Assembly (NCBI GenBank): GCA_944472135.2
Contig: OX235266.1
Coordinates: 15,603,925 to 15,667,924, forward strand
From: Trichobilharzia regenti
Taxonomy: Eukaryota > Platyhelminthes > Trematoda > Strigeidida > Schistosomatidae
Length of the DNA stretch: 64,000 bases
Direction of reading: 5' to 3'
The notes beneath the pieces are model-generated. The model was not told the origin of the DNA, did no database searches, and saw nothing but the letters and a program-made list of their open reading frames with translations. Shown piece after piece: positions 59,926-64,000 of the stretch. The translations under genes and the position numbers were made by a program. The stretch's first letter is position 1. Each line of letters opens with the position of its first letter.

Positions 59926-62676
59926 TCCAATATCCAATATCCTGATTACGAGCTAGTATAAACCGGCGATTTCTTTGAGCTCGCTTCTTGATTGTGAGGT
60001 AGAGGTTCCAGATCTTCGGTGAGCTTCTGCGTAGTAAGTCCCGCCACTCGACTGCTTTAGCTCTGGTAGACTCCAGGAGGAGTGGTGCGGGGATTGGTCG
60101 AGATGTGGTTTGTAGTATGCAGTATGTTAGGACTGTATTGCTGCCGTGAATGGAGTTTGACCTAACTCCCGTTGGTCATTCGGTGTAGTCATAAAAGCAG
60201 AATAGTAGTAATAATAATAAGAATAAAAATAATGGGTTGTAGTGTAGATAATATAGGTTGAGATAAGTGGAATAATAAAGGTGACATAAGGAAAAGAAAG
60301 AGTGAGAGAAGGCAGAATAGGTCGTGGGAATTTAGTTTGTACGCTTATCCATTGACAGTTTGGTTTCAAGTTTTATGAGGATAAGCCATTGAGACACAAA
60401 CCTTGCATTTCTGCATGGTTGTCTAGCTTCTGCTTAAAAATCTCCAGAGAAGGCGCTGTAGTCACGGTCGCCGGTAAAGCGTTCCAGAGACGGCAAACAC
60501 GAAGCGAAAAGAAATGTGATCGCACTCGAGTCTTTGGTCTTTGGTGTGCTATCCTTAGCGGGTTACCTCGTGGAAGCCTATAATCGCTTAATGGCAGGAT
60601 GCTTTTATTTGGGTGGGCCTGGTCATTTAGGATCTTGTAGACGGTGATGAGGTCTCCCCTGTGCCTACGGTAACTGAGTGTGAAAAGACCTAATTTCTTT
60701 AGTCTTTCCTCATATGATTTGTTGCGGAGGCCGATCACCCATTTTGTCGCTCGTCTCTGGACACTTTCTAGAATGTTAGCATCCCTTTTGAGTAGCGGAG
60801 GTGCAATGATATTATGCACCTCAAGGTGTGGCCTCACATATGCCTTGTATAGCCTTAAGAACAGTTCGGGAGTGAGAGCTCCCAGCTGCCTGTGCATAAA
60901 GTGTAATGTTGCGTAGGCTTTGGTGACGTCCCTCGAGTAATTTCCACTGGTGTCTAGCTTTTCTGTTAGAATAAGACCTAGATCACGCTCTGATGGAACA
61001 CAACTCAAGTTCTGGCCACCAAGGGTGTAATTTACACTCTGTGACCTGCCGGAATGAAGCTGCACTACTTTGCACTTCTTTAGATTGAAAGGCATTCCGT
61101 TAGCCAAAGCCCAATTTCCCAGAGTTTGCAGGTCAGCCTGCAATCTATCTGAGTCTTCCGATGAGTTTATTGCTCTCCAAATCTTTACGTCGTCAGCGTA
61201 AAGAAGCGCAGAGCAGTTTAGTTGGGGGGGCAGGTCATTGATAAAAATCAAAAACATCAACGGCCCTAGGATAGAACCCTGAGGAACCCCTGATGCCGAG
61301 GTGTGCCAAGATGATCGGATGCGGTTGACTTTGGTGCAGAATTCTCTCTCGCCTAAGTAATCTGTCAGCCATGCGAGAAGTGCTCCAGAAACTCCCGCCT
61401 TGCCTATTTTGTGAAGGAGCAGACCATGGTGAACTGTGTCGAATGCTTTCGCAAAGTCGAGAAAGATCACGTGGGCTGGTACCTTTTTGTCCCAGGTTAG
61501 TGTCCAATCGTTCCAGGCTAGTAGAAGATTCGTCACGCAGGATCTTCCCCTCCTGAAACCGTGCTGTGCTTCGTGAAGAAGGTTAGTCCCATCGAAGTAT
61601 TTTCTCATGTGGTCGTCAATGAGACTTTCCAATATCTTCGATACCACTGGAAGTAGAGCAACTGGTCTGTAACTGGTCACATTCTGCCGGTCACCACCCT
61701 TGAAGATAGGGGATAGGATTGCACGTTTCCATTCACATGGAAGTTTCCCTACATCAAGGGAGTGTTGAAACAGATCACTTAGGGGTTGACAGAGACTTTC
61801 TGAACACTGCTTCAGGACAGATGGTCTGATGCCATCACAACCTGGAGACTTTCCCGAAGCCAACCGTCCCAATTTTGCAAGTACCATAGCCGGGGTAATT
61901 TGAAATGTCCCCAGCAGGTTTTCGTGTGTTGGTTCTGCGATGTAATCTGGATGTTCTGTAGGGGTAATATCCTCGTTACTATTTAGTTGCCTGTGAAAGG
62001 CTAGGCTGAATGTCTCTGCCATTTCAAGACTAGTAAGAGATTTCCCATCAGAACCCACTAGATTGCATGCTCCCTGGTTGGTCGGTTTTCTTTCGGCCAT
62101 AAACCTGTATAGGCTTTTGGGGTTCACTAGAAGCTTATTGGCGAGGTCTCCCTGAAATGTCCTTCTATCGCTCCGGACTCGTATGTTACATCGATTCCTG
62201 AGTTCAAGGTACACTTCATATTCGGGTTGACTTTTCGATCGTCGCCACGCGAACCAGGCTTTACGCTTTGCCTGCAGAAGGCGTTGTGTCCCTCTTTTCA
62301 GCCATGATCGTTGCTTCCTAGCTTTTGGTGAGTCGTGTCTAACAACAAAGCTTCAAAAGAGAGCGGAGGAAAACACAAGCATTTTAGTGTTTTTACTGTA
62401 TATCTTGTTGCTGCCAAACTCCCGCCCAATAAACATATAGACTTACCGCTTCACCTTTAAAATGTACCGCATTATTCGTTTTTGTGCTCTCATAAGTTAT
62501 TTTCGTTTTCGTTTACCAGTCCGTGTATATATCCAATATCTTGCAGTAGAAACCCTACGATTCTTATGGTAAAGCTTCTTCTTGTTTTAGGACAGTTTCA
62601 GATATATCTGGCAGAGTCTAGCACAAACTGTCATATCGATTGCCGCAACAATACTGGAGTTCGTCTCTTTTGGAGA
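59926..62676 (-). mobile_element. CR1-like unit 4
   Basis: 2,751 bp; microsatellite 18 bp longer, with GTAGTAATAATAATAAG. Confidence 0.9.
60373..62214 (-). CDS. CR1-like reverse transcriptase, unit 4
   Basis: 613 codons, catalytic motifs intact. Thr in DVTKAY; PSLEIFKQKL and Ala-Thr-Val near the C terminus, shared with unit 5. Confidence 0.9.
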   Translation of the reverse strand: MYLELRNRCNIRVRSDRRTFQGDLANKLLVNPKSLYRFMAERKPTNQGACNLVGSDGKSLTSLEMAETFSLAFHRQLNSNEDITPTEHPDYIAEPTHENLLGTFQITPAMVLAKLGRLASGKSPGCDGIRPSVLKQCSESLCQPLSDLFQHSLDVGKLPCEWKRAILSPIFKGGDRQNVTSYRPVALLPVVSKILESLIDDHMRKYFDGTNLLHEAQHGFRRGRSCVTNLLLAWNDWTLTWDKKVPAHVIFLDFAKAFDTVHHGLLLHKIGKAGVSGALLAWLTDYLGEREFCTKVNRIRSSWHTSASGVPQGSILGPLMFLIFINDLPPQLNCSALLYADDVKIWRAINSSEDSDRLQADLQTLGNWALANGMPFNLKKCKVVQLHSGRSQSVNYTLGGQNLSCVPSERDLGLILTEKLDTSGNYSRDVTKAYATLHFMHRQLGALTPELFLRLYKAYVRPHLEVHNIIAPPLLKRDANILESVQRRATKWVIGLRNKSYEERLKKLGLFTLSYRRHRGDLITVYKILNDQAHPNKSILPLSDYRLPRGNPLRIAHQRPKTRVRSHFFSLRVCRLWNALPATVTTAPSLEIFKQKLDNHAEMQGLCLNGLSS

Positions 62677-63688
62677 TCCAATATCCAATATCCTGATTAC
62701 GAGCTAGTATAAACCGGCGATTTCTTTGAGCTCGCTTCTTGATTGTGAGGTAGAGGTTCCAGATCTTCGGTGAGCTTCTGCGTAGTAAGTCCCGCCACTC
62801 GACTGCTTTAGCTCTGGTAGACTCCAGGAGGAGTGGTGCGGGGATTGGTCGAGATGTGGTTTGTAGTATGCAGTATGTTAGGACTGTATTGCTGCCGTGA
62901 ATGGAGTTTGACCTAACTCCCGTTGGTCATTCGGTGTAGTCATAAAAAGCAGAATAGTAGTAATAATAATAAGAATAAAAATAATGGGTTATAGTGTAGA
63001 TAATATAGGTTGAGATAAGTGGAATAATAAAGGTGACCTAAGGAAAAGAAAGAGTGAGAGAAGGCAGAATAGGTCGTGGGAATTTAGTTTGTACGCTTAT
63101 CCATTGACAGTTTGGTTTCAAGTTTTATGAGGATAAGCCATTGAGACACAAACCTTGCATTTCTGCATGGTTGTCTAGCTTCTGCTTAAAAATCTCCAGA
63201 GAAGGCGCTGTAGTCACGGTCGCCGGTAAAGCGTTCCAGAGACGGCAAACACGAAGCGAAAAGAAATGTGATCGCACTCGAGTCTTTGGTCTTTGGTGTG
63301 CTATCCTTAGCGGGTTACCTCGTGGAAGCCTATAGTCACTTAATGGCAGGATGCTTTTATTTGGGTGGGCCTGTTCATTTAAGGTCTTGTAGACGGTGAT
63401 GAGGTCTCCCCTGTGCCTTCGGTAACTGAGTGTGAAAAGACCTAATTTCTTTAGTCTTTCCTCATATGATTTGTTGCGGAGGCCGATCACCCATTTTGTC
63501 GCTCGTCTCTGGACACTTTCTAGAATGTTAGCATCCCTTTTGAGTAGCGGAGGTGCAATGATATTATGCACCTCAAGGTGTGGCCTCACATATGCCTTAT
63601 ATAACCTTAAGAACAGTTCAGCAGTGAGAGCTCCCAGCTGCCTGTGCATAAAATGTAAAATTGCGTAGGCTTTGGCGACGTCCCTCGA
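62677..63688 (-). mobile_element. CR1-like unit 5, truncated
   Basis: Only the 3' 1.0 kb. Similarity to other units stops after 'gacgtccctcgag' at 63,688, where unrelated sequence begins. Confidence 0.88.
63125..63688 (-). pseudogene. CR1-like RT C-terminal fragment, unit 5
   Basis: The part from RDVAKAYAILHFMHRQLGALTAELF to the stop. More substitutions than among units 1-4 (for example KTLNEQ for KILNDQ). The catalytic core is absent. Confidence 0.88.
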
Positions 63689-64000
63689 GATGATCCATAC
63701 TTTTTATCAAGGAAGTGACTCTGCCCTAGTTCAAGAATTTTTTTAAAGGACAGTCCTCTACCTAGACCAACAACACTCTGGAGAATGCAGTACTGGGAGA
63801 ATTGAAAAGAAAGTGAGAGGTGTAAGGCTGTAGAAGATGAGAGACTTTGTAAATAAATGCTTATTTGGAATTTGGCATGTTGATATGGCCAAATTATGTG
63901 CATCCTATCTTCAATACACCATTTTCACAAGTCTTCTGTGTTGTGCCACTTCTGCCCCTCATACTGTGTTTTTTTGTGTTCGTTTAACATCACCTATGTT
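63689..64000. other. Right flank of the array, no gene seen
   Basis: Unrelated to the array; no supported feature. Confidence 0.4.

Larger units (their letters stand above)
51721..63688 (-). repeat. Tandem array of a CR1-like retrotransposon
   Basis: Four full units (51,721-54,459; 54,460-57,192; 57,193-59,925; 59,926-62,676) and one broken unit (62,677-63,688), all head to tail with coding on the - strand. Periods between ORFs are 2,733, 2,733, 2,751 and 2,752 bp. Units are nearly identical; length changes come from a TAA-type microsatellite. The 3' end of each unit (- strand) is a short repeat of GGATATT, then the next unit starts at once. Similar 7-8 bp terminal repeats close CR1 elements. 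Confidence 0.92.

Noticed and set aside
52463..63668. Repeated + strand frames of 61-78 codons in each array unit
   Set aside because: Shadows of the CR1-like RT on the other strand; identical because the units are identical.

Overview
The window looks like repeat-dense chromosomal DNA of a trematode, most probably a blood fluke (Schistosoma). Four things point there: AT-rich sequence; two spliced housekeeping genes with introns of several kb; a mixture of Gypsy-type LTR, CR1-like, RTE-like and Penelope-like retroelements; and, at about 23,890-23,960, a decayed hammerhead ribozyme that closely resembles the ribozyme of the schistosome Sm-alpha SINE family. No bacterial-type operon, rRNA gene, CRISPR array or convincing functional tRNA gene was seen.

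Two host genes can be put together from exons. On the + strand, three phase-compatible exons (15,593-15,868; 22,244-22,394; 29,444-29,835) encode a 272-residue RNase PH-fold protein that reads as exosome subunit RRP46/EXOSC5. On the - strand, three exons (49,400-49,302; 44,434-43,973; 40,034-39,492) encode a 367-residue protein with a PAPA-1-like basic region and a C-terminal HIT-type zinc finger, which reads as INO80 complex subunit B. Nearly everything else is mobile DNA, much of it inside the introns of these two genes.

Layout. 1.7-3.7 kb: internally deleted Gypsy element with an integrase remnant. 4.0-7.95 kb: nearly intact 4-kb Gag-Pol Gypsy element with identical 195-bp LTRs and a 5-bp target duplication. 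8.4-15.5 kb: fragments of RTE-like and Penelope-like elements and fold-back SINEs. 15.6-29.8 kb: EXOSC5 with its introns, which hold a Gag-protease-only LTR element, a solo LTR, RTE and Penelope fragments and a 3.2-kb inverted repeat. 30-37 kb: RTE and Penelope remnants. 38.1-39.2 kb: a miniature LTR element (TRIM). 39.5-49.4 kb: INO80B, whose intron 1 carries a near-perfect 1.05-kb palindrome. 51.7-63.7 kb: a head-to-tail array of four complete units and one broken unit of a 2.73-2.75 kb CR1-like retrotransposon.

The most interesting signals are these. (1) The 4-kb Gypsy element seems to prime reverse transcription from its own RNA: 17 nt just after the 5' LTR are a perfect reverse complement of the predicted first 17 nt of its transcript. 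(2) Two related LTR elements have their tRNA primer-binding site repeated in tandem. (3) Hammerhead-like motifs recur downstream of several Penelope endonuclease remnants. (4) The CR1 array and the perfect palindrome are young rearrangements, or assembly artefacts that need checking. All domain calls come from reading the sequence; no database search was run.
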